A DNA stretch of 64,000 nucleotides, taken from assembly GCA_023666275.1 (NCBI GenBank), contig JAMPCJ010000002.1, positions 186,001-250,000 of the forward strand, written 5' to 3'. Below, one piece after another: positions 9,341 to 18,218 of the stretch (position 1 is its first letter; every line of letters starts with the position of its first letter). The notes under the pieces are model-generated. The model saw only the letters and a list, made by a program, of their open reading frames with translations, did not search any database and was not told the origin of the DNA. Source of the DNA: Treponema brennaborense. Lineage in GTDB: Bacteria > Spirochaetota > Spirochaetia > Treponematales > Treponemataceae. A program made the position numbers and the translations under genes.

Positions 9341-9905
9341 CCGCACCTCCGCGCATTATATCGGCATCGGCGTTTTCGTTTGTTTCATCGTCAGACGCGG
9401 CGGCTTCCGTCCCGCACGCATACAGTCCCTGTTCCAGCAGGCGCAGCTGATCGCGGAAAACGGCCGCACTTTCGTAATCTTCCACGGCGACAGCTTGTTC
9501 CAGCTTTTTTTGCAGCTGCATTCGGTCGGAAAGAACGTCTTCCGAAGCATGCGATACGTGCGGCAGAGAACCCGAAAATGTTCCGGATATGCCTTCGGCG
9601 CGGAGCACGGAAAATATTTCGGATTTGAATGTTTTGTAGCATTCGGGACATCCGCAGCGTTTTTGTTTTTGCAGTTCTTCCAAAGTCATTCCGCAAACGG
9701 CGCATGATTTCAGCTGTTTCTGCGCCGCACTGCCGAGCAAACCGGAGAGCAAACCGCCGAGAGACATTTCTATTTTTCCGTCGGACGCAGTTACGCCCCG
9801 TTTTTTCGCGCACAGCACGCATAAATGCAAATCGACAGGTGCAGAAGCAGATATCTGCCTGACAAATACGGCAGCTTCCCGTATTTTGCAAACATCACAT
9901 TTCAT
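9333..9905 (-). CDS. mcsA: McsA-like zinc and UVR-domain protein
   Basis: 190 aa. Four CxxC pairs (C3/C6, C29/C32, C68/C71, C86/C89) form two probable zinc sites, and a UVR (UvrB/UvrC-like) motif lies at about 140-175 (KLEQAVAVEDYESAAVFRDQL). This is the architecture of McsA, the activator of McsB and ClpC in Firmicutes. ATG 9905 starts MKCDVCKIREAAVF, has AAAGGA upstream, and excludes 38 unrelated residues of the longer open frame. First gene of mcsA-mcsB-clpC; no ctsR-like repressor gene precedes it and I see no CIRCE element in the 123 bases upstream. Confidence 0.85.
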   Translation of the reverse strand: MKCDVCKIREAAVFVRQISASAPVDLHLCVLCAKKRGVTASDGKIEMSLGGLLSGLLGSAAQKQLKSCAVCGMTLEELQKQKRCGCPECYKTFKSEIFSVLRAEGISGTFSGSLPHVSHASEDVLSDRMQLQKKLEQAVAVEDYESAAVFRDQLRLLEQGLYACGTEAAASDDETNENADADIMRGGADD

Positions 9906-10028
9906 CGAATCAGTCCTTTGTTCGGAATGCGGAATTTTTCCGCGCATCGGCAGACGCCGAATATCGCCGAACATTCGCATAGCAAAGCGCATCGCACAGA
10001 AATCCGTTTTTATCGGCAAAACGAAAAA

Positions 10029-11351
10029 CTATACTTTGCGCAAAATGGAAAGCGGTTTTTCTTTTCCGGCACGGATCGCCGGAACGACGGAAACGCAAAG
10101 CGACAGCACAAGCGTTAATGTGCTTATCGCAAGCAATTCCCCGAACGGTATCGCAACCGGGATTTTTTCCAAATAATATCCGGGATCCATCAATTTTACG
10201 GCAGTAAAACCTTCTTTCCGTACTATACTATAACCAAAAAGCATAAAAAAGTTTACTGTTTTTTCCGCAAAAGTTATAATTTCATTGATATTTACGGAAC
10301 AGACAAGCCCCAGCGGCATGCCCAGCAGCACGCCGAGCACGCCGATGCATGTTCCGACGCACAAAAACGACACGGCAATGCCGCTGCCGGATGCGCCGAT
10401 GCTTTTCAATATGGCAATTTCCTTGCTGCGTTCCATAATAAGCATAACCAATGCGGATGAAACATTCACCGAAGCAACCAGAACAATGAGCGACATTATA
10501 AGCAAAAGAAGCGTCTTTGTTGACGAAAAATTTTCAAACTGCGAAGCGTTCAGATCCTGCCAGCGGTACAACTGATAATTATCCGGCAAAGCATTTTCCG
10601 CGTTCCGATAAACTGCCTGAAATTCATCGGAAAACGGCGACGCGGTTTCAATTCCGATAATCGTGCGGGCTGATTCGCGGGCAAACACAGACGATGCATC
10701 ATCAAGCGGAATAAAAACCCACAGCGCGTCAAGTTCCTGGTATCCGCATGAAATAACGCCGCTTACGGTGAAACGCGAAATCTTGGGAATCGGTTTTCCT
10801 GATTTTCCGGGAAGCACGCTGATAAGCCGGAGCGTATCGCCTGCCGTCAGCTGAAGTATTTCGGATAACTTTTCCCCGATGAGCGCGGTTTTCGGGCGGG
10901 AAATATCCGCGGATCCGGCAGCAACGGAAATCAATGAACAGAAAGCGGCATCGGAAACAAATATATCGGGATCGACTGCGCGGACAGCTGCGCCGGTACG
11001 TCCGTTTTTGCCGGCGGCGAGCACCATTCCCTGCTTTTCAATATATGCAGCGCGGACGCCTTCCGTATTTAAAAGTGCACTGCGGCATAATTCGATATCT
11101 TCAAAGTCTTTTTCATCGGAAAGAAAATAATTCGAACGGACAGCCTGCAAATGGTAGCTGGAAAGTCCGATAATGCGTTCCGTAATTCCTTCTATCATGC
11201 TGTTTGAAACAACCGATACTACGATAAGCGGCACAAGACTCAGCGCGATGCAGACGACAGCGCCTGCCATGCTTTTGCGCGCGTTGGATACGGCGGCGTT
11301 TTTCGGCAGCAAAACACGGAATGCAAACAGTATTGACGAGCGGAAATTCAT
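10029..11351 (-). CDS. lolE: LolC/LolE-type ABC transporter permease (second)
   Basis: 440 aa. An N-terminal transmembrane helix (about 32-53), a large periplasmic MacB-PCD-like domain (about 55-270) and a C-terminal FtsX domain with three helices (about 270-435), the LolC/E plan. It would extract lipoproteins from the inner membrane and pass them to LolA. ATG 11351 overlaps the lolD stop by four bases (ATGA), which fixes the start; the 12 codons upstream lie inside lolD. Which of the two permeases is LolC and which LolE cannot be told from sequence alone, so the symbol is tentative. Confidence 0.78.
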   Translation of the reverse strand: MNFRSSILFAFRVLLPKNAAVSNARKSMAGAVVCIALSLVPLIVVSVVSNSMIEGITERIIGLSSYHLQAVRSNYFLSDEKDFEDIELCRSALLNTEGVRAAYIEKQGMVLAAGKNGRTGAAVRAVDPDIFVSDAAFCSLISVAAGSADISRPKTALIGEKLSEILQLTAGDTLRLISVLPGKSGKPIPKISRFTVSGVISCGYQELDALWVFIPLDDASSVFARESARTIIGIETASPFSDEFQAVYRNAENALPDNYQLYRWQDLNASQFENFSSTKTLLLLIMSLIVLVASVNVSSALVMLIMERSKEIAILKSIGASGSGIAVSFLCVGTCIGVLGVLLGMPLGLVCSVNINEIITFAEKTVNFFMLFGYSIVRKEGFTAVKLMDPGYYLEKIPVAIPFGELLAISTLTLVLSLCVSVVPAIRAGKEKPLSILRKV

Positions 11352-12031
11352 ACGCGTTCCAGCTTGCCGCCGGTCAGGCGGTAGCAAATATCGGCTCGTC
11401 CCGCAAGTCCGTGATCATGCGTTACCAGCACAAGCGTTTTGCGGTATTTTTCTACCATCGAAAAAAGCACGTCGCTGACTACGGCGGCATTTGCGGGATC
11501 CAAATTTCCGGTAGGTTCGTCGGCAAGAATGAGTTCCGGATTATTTATAAGCGCGCGGGCAACCGCGGCACGCTGCCGTTCGCCGCCCGATAACTGGGAC
11601 GGCAGATGATGCATCCGCTTTTCAAGCGATACATCGCACAGCAGCTGTTCCGCACGTTCCAGCGCTTTTTTTTTCGGCATTCCGTTCATATACGCCGGCA
11701 GAAACACATTTTCCAGCGCGGTGAAATCTTTCAGCAAATAATGGAACTGAAATATCAATCCCAAAAAACGGGCGCGGTATTCTGTCAATCCGTTTTCGTC
11801 GAGCGACGATACCGGATACGATCCCGCGCGCACGGAACCGGCACTCAGCGTATCCAGTCCGCCGATAATATTCAGCAGTGTCGATTTTCCACAGCCCGAT
11901 TCGCCGGTTATGATGTTTTTTGTTCCGGCATCGACCGTCATATCAAGATTTTTAAGAATCGTCAGCGATTCGGCAGTGCCTGTGTATGTTTTTTCCAGAC
12001 CGCGAACAGTCAGCAGCGCAGAATCATTCAT
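11348..12031 (-). CDS. lolD: LolD-type ABC transporter ATPase
   Basis: 227 aa, the usual LolD/MacB ATPase size. Walker A GESGCGKST, Q-loop FQFHYLLKDFTALENV, signature LSGGERQRAAVARAL, Walker B LILADEPTGNLD, and H-loop VTHD are all present. ATG 12031 overlaps the upstream permease gene by 8 bases (ATGAATGA); the 93 codons of open frame before it have no ABC homology. Flanked on both sides by FtsX-type permeases, so it energises a LolCDE complex. Confidence 0.9.
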   Translation of the reverse strand: MNDSALLTVRGLEKTYTGTAESLTILKNLDMTVDAGTKNIITGESGCGKSTLLNIIGGLDTLSAGSVRAGSYPVSSLDENGLTEYRARFLGLIFQFHYLLKDFTALENVFLPAYMNGMPKKKALERAEQLLCDVSLEKRMHHLPSQLSGGERQRAAVARALINNPELILADEPTGNLDPANAAVVSDVLFSMVEKYRKTLVLVTHDHGLAGRADICYRLTGGKLERV

Positions 12032-13358
12032 CCCGCAAAACCTCCGCAATAACAAGATTGAGCATTTTTCGGCTTGCAAGCCAGGACGCAGCCAGCGAAG
12101 CGAAAATTCCGAACAATGCAATGCACAATGTTTCTCCGAAAAAAGGATGCGCGGGAATTTTCGCGTAAAACAAATACAGCATATTCTGGCGCACGCCGGC
12201 GGCTGTTTCGGGAGAAAACAGCATCGCAAAAAAGAGCTGCGCGTTGTACAGCGCGGACGAAAACAGCGTAAAAACAGCATCGATGCGGACGGAAAGCAAA
12301 AGTCCCGCAATCAGTCCGGGAAGAGCACCGCAGACGCCGGTAATCAGCCCGCGGAGAATGAATATTCCCTGAACAGACGACGGAGAACCGCCGAGCGCCG
12401 TCAGCACGCAGATTTCTTCTTTCCGTTCATACACCATCCGCCGCATGCCGTTGAATATATTAACGCCGACCATCAAAAAAATCAAAAACACAAGCAGCAT
12501 CAGAATATTTTTTTCGACCCGAAGCGCGCCGAAAAACGATCGATTGAAAGAACGCCAGGATTCAATCGTCATTCGGGGAAATAATCTGCCGAAGTCGGCG
12601 GCAAAAACGGCGTCTTTTTCGGCATCCGCCAACTTTATGCCGTATATCAAGCGCGAATCGGCGCCGAACAAGTCTTTTCCGGTTTCCAGCGGAATAAATG
12701 CGTATGAAGAATTTATTTCCGCATATCCGCAGAAAAAAACGCCGGCAACGGTAAAAACACGGTTGTCCGAAAAAAGATCGACATCCGCGCCGCCCGAAAG
12801 CGCAAAAATATTGACGGCATCGCCGACACGCACGCGCAGCTGCTTTGCAAGCTCATAGCCTAAAACGATGTTTTCCGGCGAGTACAAATCAAACGAACCG
12901 CTGTACAGTTTTGCTTCACGCGCAAAGCCGCTGTCGATTTCCGAAATATCCGCGGGAACCGCGCGGATAATCGCGGCACACTGAGCCGCGTATTTGCCGG
13001 AAAGAAGTCCCTGCGCTTCATAAAACGGCGTTACGGATTTTACGCCGGAAACGGCGCGTATCCGTGCGGCGGTTTCATTGCCGGAAAACGCCGAATCGTG
13101 CCCTGCCGATGCGGACGAAACAGCATCCGAATCGGCAGACATACGTATGTGATACGAGCTGATTTCGAGAATGCTGTCTATGGAGCCGGACTGAAATCCG
13201 TTCATGACAGCCATGATGACAACAAGAGCCATAACGCCGAACGCGATTCCCAGCATCGGCATAAAGCCCGCCGCCGAAAAACGGCTGCCGGCATCGACGC
13301 GGGAAAAGCGGCGGGAAACGTAATATATCCATTTCAGATCCCGCAGGATTCGGGGCAT
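12024..13358 (-). CDS. lolC: LolC/LolE-type ABC transporter permease (first)
   Basis: 444 aa with the same plan as the permease at 10029: an N-terminal helix (LGIAFGVMALVVIMAVMNGF), a periplasmic domain, and a C-terminal FtsX region with a cytoplasmic loop (MRRMVYERKEEICVLTALGG) typical of this family. The start ATG 13358 shares one base with the upstream TGA (TGATG), a strong sign of translational coupling. Forms LolCDE with the next two genes. Confidence 0.8.
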   Translation of the reverse strand: MPRILRDLKWIYYVSRRFSRVDAGSRFSAAGFMPMLGIAFGVMALVVIMAVMNGFQSGSIDSILEISSYHIRMSADSDAVSSASAGHDSAFSGNETAARIRAVSGVKSVTPFYEAQGLLSGKYAAQCAAIIRAVPADISEIDSGFAREAKLYSGSFDLYSPENIVLGYELAKQLRVRVGDAVNIFALSGGADVDLFSDNRVFTVAGVFFCGYAEINSSYAFIPLETGKDLFGADSRLIYGIKLADAEKDAVFAADFGRLFPRMTIESWRSFNRSFFGALRVEKNILMLLVFLIFLMVGVNIFNGMRRMVYERKEEICVLTALGGSPSSVQGIFILRGLITGVCGALPGLIAGLLLSVRIDAVFTLFSSALYNAQLFFAMLFSPETAAGVRQNMLYLFYAKIPAHPFFGETLCIALFGIFASLAASWLASRKMLNLVIAEVLRDE

Positions 13359-14206
13359 CAAAACACAGACCTCCTGATTTCTCTTCCGTCTGCCGCATAA
13401 ATTTCTTCTGTTTTGATATTATTTTCGTATCTGCTGCTGACAGTCTGCGCCGCGGAAAAATATATTGTTTCCGTATATGCGGCGTCCGATTCCCGCACAA
13501 GCCGGCGTTTAAGCATGTCATTTTCATAATATGCTTCATCCGGCTTTGACGAACGCTCCGAATAATAATACTGTGTCAAAACGTTTCGGGAGTCCCGCGA
13601 TATTTTTTCGGACACAAGTCGATGTGCTTCATCATACGTCCATTCGGCGGCGGAAATAATTTCTTCAACGGGAACAGAAAGATTTTCAATCTGTTCCGTG
13701 TTTTCAAAAGATGCATTGTCCGCATTGTCTGCGGCGGCAGCTTCCCGATTCTTCTGCGGAACATTTATTCGGTATTCGGTTTTCTTCGCCGGAAGCCCGA
13801 AAGAAGTGTATTCCGTCACAATTTTGGAAAAACTTCCGGGATTCTCTTCTGTTTTGCTGGCAGGAAAAAAATTGTTTCCCTCGTACACGTAAGAAACGGA
13901 TTCCGAAATATTATCTTCGCCTTTTTTCCAGATGCTTTCGTGCAAAAGCCTCATGCGCTCATCGTACTTTTTTAAAGTAATTTTTTCGTCATCGGTGCGT
14001 GAAACGGAATTGATGCCGTTCCGCGAGTGCGACAAAAATACCAAGCCGCCGTCCTCTTCCGCACAGCGCACCAATCCGGCAGAATCGTGCTTTTCCGAAA
14101 AAACGGCTTCCTGTGCAGACAGCGCGGTGCAGCAGTTCCGGTGCAGTACAAAGAGCGCCGCCGCAAAAGCAATTCCGCGGCGGAAAAAAAACGAAGCGTG
14201 TTTCAT
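13358..14206 (-). CDS. Exported protein of unknown function
   Basis: 282 aa. A basic N-terminus plus hydrophobic stretch (RRGIAFAAALFVLHRNCCTALSA) reads as a signal peptide. The rest has repeated short elements with the pattern KKYDxxxRLLHES and YTSFGLPAKKTEY, reminiscent of YD/MORN-like antigen repeats, but I do not recognise the family. It overlaps the ftsY stop by four bases and is coupled to lolC by TGATG, so it belongs to the ftsY-lolCDE transcription unit; a periplasmic or envelope role is inferred only from the signal peptide. Confidence 0.65.
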   Translation of the reverse strand: MKHASFFFRRGIAFAAALFVLHRNCCTALSAQEAVFSEKHDSAGLVRCAEEDGGLVFLSHSRNGINSVSRTDDEKITLKKYDERMRLLHESIWKKGEDNISESVSYVYEGNNFFPASKTEENPGSFSKIVTEYTSFGLPAKKTEYRINVPQKNREAAAADNADNASFENTEQIENLSVPVEEIISAAEWTYDEAHRLVSEKISRDSRNVLTQYYYSERSSKPDEAYYENDMLKRRLVRESDAAYTETIYFSAAQTVSSRYENNIKTEEIYAADGREIRRSVF

Positions 14207-15078
14207 TCGGGATTTCCCGTAAACGAACGAACAAAACTATCCGGATTGAAAAGCGCAATATCATTATAGCTTTCTCCGGAGCAGATAAATGCCAGCGGAA
14301 TGCCCAATTCCCTGCCGAGCTGAACCGCAGCGCCGCCTTTTGCCGTGGAATCGCATTTCGTGATCACCGCCGCATCGACACCGACCGCTTCATGAAATAC
14401 TTCCGCCTGCCGCAGCGCATTCTGACCTGTCGTAGCGTCCAGCACCAGTATTTTTTTGCAGCAGCCGTCCGACGCTTTTTGTTCCGCGACGCGGCAGATT
14501 TTTTGCAGTTCTCTGACCAAATTTTCTTTATTATGAAGCCTGCCCGCGGTATCCGCAATGACAAGTCCGCTTCCTTTTGATGCAATTGCCGCCGCCGCGT
14601 CAAAAACAACAGACGACGGATCCGCGCCGTGCTGATGCGCGACGACACGCACGCCGAGACGGCTTCCGTGCATTTGCAGCTGCTCGATTGCCGCGGCACG
14701 GAATGTATCGGCGGCTGCCAAAGCAATGTGTTCGATTCCCTGCTTTTGATAAAAAGCCGCCAGTTTTGCCGCGGTAGTGGTTTTTCCGGCACCGTTCACG
14801 CCGAGCAGCATATATATGGAAATTTTCCCTTGTTCGGGGGCAAGCTCCGTTTGCTTAATATACGAAAGCAATTTCTGCTGCAGCACGGGGATGATTTTTT
14901 TTTCGTCGTAAATACGCCCTTTTTTGCATTCCGCTTCCAATTCGTCCGCAATTTCAAACGCCGTCTTTGCCCCGATATCGCCTTCAATGAGAATATCTGT
15001 CAGTTCCTCGAAAAAATCCGCGCCGCGGTCATGCCGCATGCCGAACAATGCTTTTATTTTATCGGCAAAATTACTCAT
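14203..15078 (-). CDS. ftsY: Signal recognition particle receptor FtsY
   Basis: 291 aa; lacks the long acidic A domain of E. coli FtsY, as many FtsY do. NG domain with G1 GVNGAGKTTTAAKLA, DTFRAAAIEQL, G3 DTAGRLHN, G4 TKCDSTAKGG and the closing box ICSGE. It guides SRP-bound nascent membrane proteins to the translocon. Overlaps the preceding PEGA gene by 8 bases. Confidence 0.95.
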   Translation of the reverse strand: MSNFADKIKALFGMRHDRGADFFEELTDILIEGDIGAKTAFEIADELEAECKKGRIYDEKKIIPVLQQKLLSYIKQTELAPEQGKISIYMLLGVNGAGKTTTAAKLAAFYQKQGIEHIALAAADTFRAAAIEQLQMHGSRLGVRVVAHQHGADPSSVVFDAAAAIASKGSGLVIADTAGRLHNKENLVRELQKICRVAEQKASDGCCKKILVLDATTGQNALRQAEVFHEAVGVDAAVITKCDSTAKGGAAVQLGRELGIPLAFICSGESYNDIALFNPDSFVRSFTGNPE

Positions 15079-16705
15079 ATTTTTCCTCCCGAATCATTTC
15101 CGCGTCGGAATAAGCTTCAGCGCTTAAGTCCGGCGGCACATTGCCGGAACGATTTTTGCCGGCAGACAGCGCTGCTTTCTGCGGCAGAACTTTTCCCGCC
15201 GCCTGCACATAGCGGAACAGACGGTACACCATAAACGAAAGACACGCCGCCGTAACGCAGCCCGAAATCACAATGGCTGTTTTTGCGCTGTCTATGTCTT
15301 CGAGCGGAATAGACGTGCCCGTGCGCCGCGCATTAACTTTCGATTCATACTGACCGAGCGAATAAAAAAGGAACGGCAGCGATATAAGCACGGCTCCGTA
15401 TGAAGTATACAATTTTCTGCGGCTGCGTTCAATGAGCTCGGAAATATCTTCCTGAAACGGACGCACGGAATACAGAAGCGCTTCCGAAGTTTCCTGCGGC
15501 GGATTAAGCAAAAAATACGTGGCGGCTCCGTTTTCCGTTACGATTTCGCCTATATACCGCGAATTGTTGATGACAATTTCCGCGGGAACGGAACCGAGAT
15601 ACAGCGAATTCAAATACAGCGCCCCGACAGTTCCGTCGGTGCTGCGGATAAATGCCGGCATTTGCAATTCCGGACGCAGACGCACGGATACGAAAAAATC
15701 CCTGCTGCCGGAAAAATCATAAGAAAAAGAAACCGTTTTGAAACCCGGCGCACCGATCCGCAGCGTATGAATGCCCGACTGAATTTCGGCAGCTGCTTCG
15801 CATCCGCGGAAAACCTGTCCGCCGACATTAGTCGCCGCATCTGCATCGGCAGGTTCAATCTGCACATGAATGCAGACCGGCGGCGCATTATATAAAGTTT
15901 CCGCAAGCCGTGAAGCAAGATTTTTTGCGATGCTTTCCGCATTTGCCATTGTGCCGGCGTCAGTCACTGTTTTGAGAACCGTATTTCCCGGATATTCCGT
16001 AATGCTGATTGTTACACTGATAAAATTCCCGTAAACTTCCAGCGTGCCGCCGATAAGTCCGCGGATTTTTTCCCGCACCACAGCCTTTTGAAAGGCAACG
16101 CTTCCTTCTTCAATGCCGCCGGAAACGGAAAACAGCGAAGAACTGTCATTTTTCCACAGCGTAATTTTTTCGGGCAAAAGCGTGTGCCGCGGTGATTTTT
16201 TTTCGGCTTCGTATTCGGGAATCAAATTCGCTTCCTGCTCGAAACTGCCGTTTATATCGTTTTCCAGTTCCGCTATTTTTTTTTCAGATTCTTTTTGCTT
16301 TTCCGAAAGCTCGGAAGCGGAATTTCTCGAAAACAGCAAAGCATCCCGCGATTGAATTTGTTTTGTCATGCTCGAAAAAAGCGCATTCCATTTTTCATGC
16401 AGTTCATACGTCCGGCGGGCGATTATTTCGTCATCGCCGAGCGTTCGGACGGAATCCGCCGCAAGATACTCGATAATCAAGCTCGGAATGAGAGAAGCAA
16501 TGTGTTCCGCCGCAGAATCCGCTGCCGCTTCGCCGTACTGCGTTGTTTTCAGCGCAGACGCCGCGAGGATCCAAGTGTCGTTTGAAACGGCAGATTCTTC
16601 GGCAAAAACATGCGGATCGGCTGCCGTCAAAAACAGCGAAAAAAACAGAAAGACCGCGCATCGGTTCTGCCGGCGGACGATTCGCCTGCACGGCAGCGGC
16701 GGCAT
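15071..16705 (-). CDS. PEGA-domain exported or membrane protein
   Basis: 544 aa from ATG 16705, which shares one base with the prfB stop (TGATG). Signal peptide or anchor at about 15-36, a coiled coil around 130-165 (SEKQKESEKKIAELENDI), a conserved middle part, then two PEGA-like beta domains (about 285-355 and 360-415), and two transmembrane helices near the C-terminus (YGAVLISLPFLFYSLG and AIVISGCVTAACLSFMVY). PEGA domains are usually surface or envelope modules. Function unknown; the tight coupling to prfB and ftsY says it is stably cotranscribed. Confidence 0.72.
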   Translation of the reverse strand: MPPLPCRRIVRRQNRCAVFLFFSLFLTAADPHVFAEESAVSNDTWILAASALKTTQYGEAAADSAAEHIASLIPSLIIEYLAADSVRTLGDDEIIARRTYELHEKWNALFSSMTKQIQSRDALLFSRNSASELSEKQKESEKKIAELENDINGSFEQEANLIPEYEAEKKSPRHTLLPEKITLWKNDSSSLFSVSGGIEEGSVAFQKAVVREKIRGLIGGTLEVYGNFISVTISITEYPGNTVLKTVTDAGTMANAESIAKNLASRLAETLYNAPPVCIHVQIEPADADAATNVGGQVFRGCEAAAEIQSGIHTLRIGAPGFKTVSFSYDFSGSRDFFVSVRLRPELQMPAFIRSTDGTVGALYLNSLYLGSVPAEIVINNSRYIGEIVTENGAATYFLLNPPQETSEALLYSVRPFQEDISELIERSRRKLYTSYGAVLISLPFLFYSLGQYESKVNARRTGTSIPLEDIDSAKTAIVISGCVTAACLSFMVYRLFRYVQAAGKVLPQKAALSAGKNRSGNVPPDLSAEAYSDAEMIREEKYE

Positions 16706-17833
16706 CAAATATCCTCTGCGGCATCTTCCGCAGAAAACCCTTTCCATTTCGCCTGCAAATACGATTCTATGAAAGAATCTATTGCGCCGTCCATTACCGC
16801 CGCGATATTTCCCGTTTCGCACTTTGTCCGATGATCTTTTACCATTGTATACGGCTGAAACACATACGAGCGTATTTGATTTCCCCAGGAAATATCTTTT
16901 TTTTCCTGCGCGAACTTCGCGTTTTCTTTTTCTTTTTCCTGCCGGTAATATTCATACAGGCGCGCGCGAAGCATGCTCATTGCCGTGGCGCGGTTCATTG
17001 TTTGGCTGCGTTCCGTTTGGCAGGCGACAACAATTCCCGTGGGCAAATGTGTAAAACGCACGGCGGAATCGGTTTTATTGACATGCTGCCCGCCTGCGCC
17101 GCCGGAACGGTATGTATCAACCCGCAAATCTTCCGGCCTGATTTCGACTTCGATTGTGTCATCGAGCACCGGAAATACATACACGGACGAAAACGATGTA
17201 TGCCGGCGCGCGTTTGAATCGAACGGACTGATGCGTACAAGACGGTGCACGCCTGCTTCGGATTTCAAATATCCGTAAGCATACGCGCCCGATATTTGAA
17301 GCGTTACCGATTTCAAGCCGCCCTCCGCTTCCAGTTCGTCAACGGTTTCGATTTTGTAGCCTTTCTGCTCCGCCCAGCGCGAATACATGCGGCACAGCAT
17401 CTGCGCCCAATCGCAGGCTTCCGTTCCGCCGGCGCCCGCATGAACGGTAAGGAACGCATCGTTTTTGTCGACTTCATCGGAAAGCAAATTGATAATGCTT
17501 AATTTTTCGTACGCCGATTTTGCGTTTTCGTATTCGCCGGCAATTTCCGTTTCCAGAGAAACATCGCCGCTTTCTTCCGCAAGTTCGTACAAAGCTTCAA
17601 GATCATCTGCGGTTTTCAGCAGTTCGCGCCAGGGCTCGATTCTGCTTTTCAATAATTTTATTTCGGAAAGTACTTTTTCCGCTTTTGCGGGGACAGCCCA
17701 AAAATCTTCCGCACCCGCAGTTTTTTCTTTTTCGGCGATTTTTGCTTCGACAGAAGGGACGTCAAAGACGCCCCCAAACATTCCGAATATCTTCTTTTAA
17801 CGCCGCAATGGGCATTTTATAGTCTTCTATCAT
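16705..17833 (-). CDS. prfB: Peptide chain release factor 2, programmed +1 frameshift
   Basis: RF2 recognises UGA and UAA. Translation starts at ATG 17833 (GAGG seven bases upstream) and reads 23 codons to an in-frame TGA (17764-17762) in the context TGG GGG CGT CTT TGA C; shifting +1 at CTT continues as GAC GTC for 352 more residues, 375 aa in all. The frameshift cassette matches the classic RF2 one: a G-rich Shine-Dalgarno-like run just before CUU UGA C. The tripeptide SPF (in RISPFDSN) and GGAGGQHVNKT confirm RF2. Annotating only the long frame loses the first 23 residues. Confidence 0.95.
17762..17778 (-). promoter_or_regulatory. RF2 autoregulatory frameshift site
   Basis: On the minus strand the run TTTGGGGGCGTCTTTGAC holds an internal Shine-Dalgarno-like GGGGG three bases before the slippery CTT and the UGA stop. 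When RF2 is scarce, UGA decoding is slow and ribosomes shift +1. Spacing equals the E. coli site. Confidence 0.9.
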
Positions 17834-17869
17834 AGAGTTCCTCTCGCAAATAATATAATAGGCAGAATA

Positions 17870-18151
17870 TTAGCGGTTTTCCGGACGCAGCAAGAACCTT
17901 TTCCATTTTTTTCGATGCAGCTCCGAAACCGCCATTACTCCCTGCACCGGATATTGATACAGCCGCACCGAATCGTAATAATCGGTAACGCGGTCTATAT
18001 CCTTTTTCAGAAACGGAAGCTGTTTTTCCGGAAGCGCCGGATTTTCCCAGCAGGACCGCTGCATTTTTCTGAAACCGTAGCGGACAAGCAGCGACGCAAG
18101 ACTGCGCGCGGTATCGGTTTCTCCGGGATCAAGGACTGCGGAAACAAACAT
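17870..18151 (-). CDS. Orphan Cas2-like small protein
   Basis: 93 aa starting MFVSAVLDPGETDTARSLA. The pattern of a short beta strand ending in an Asp, a helix, then LLVRYGFRKMQRSCWEN and a later VRLYQYP strand resembles the ferredoxin-like fold of Cas2/VapD proteins. The Asp of the first strand (Cas2 catalytic position) is present as D8. No cas1, other cas gene or repeat array is seen in the window, so a CRISPR role is unlikely. A longer frame upstream (to 18229) exists, but the Cas2-like start and a good promoter ending six bases before 18151 favour this start. Family assignment is by eye and moderately sure. Confidence 0.6.
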   Translation of the reverse strand: MFVSAVLDPGETDTARSLASLLVRYGFRKMQRSCWENPALPEKQLPFLKKDIDRVTDYYDSVRLYQYPVQGVMAVSELHRKKWKRFLLRPENR

Positions 18152-18157
18152 GTTTAC

Positions 18158-18186
18158 AGCATAAAATAAAGATAGTATCTTGTCAA
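18158..18186 (-). promoter_or_regulatory. Sigma70-type promoter of the Cas2-like/prfB unit
   Basis: On minus: TTGACA (18186-18181), spacer of 17, TATGCT (18163-18158). The expected transcription start falls on or next to the A of the ATG at 18151, so the message would be leaderless; no ribosome-binding site is present. Confidence 0.6.
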
Positions 18187-18205
18187 ACAAATAAAATTGC
18201 ATCAC

Positions 18206-18211
18206 TATAAT
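18206..18211 (+). promoter_or_regulatory. Perfect -10 box before the exported-protein gene
   Basis: TATAAT lies seven bases before the ATG at 18219. The -35 is poor (TTGTCA at 18180-18185 with a 20-base spacer). No ribosome-binding site precedes the ATG; the transcript would be leaderless or nearly so. It is divergent from, and shares its -35 region with, the promoter of the Cas2-like gene. Confidence 0.45.
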
Positions 18212-18218
18212 AACCGTT

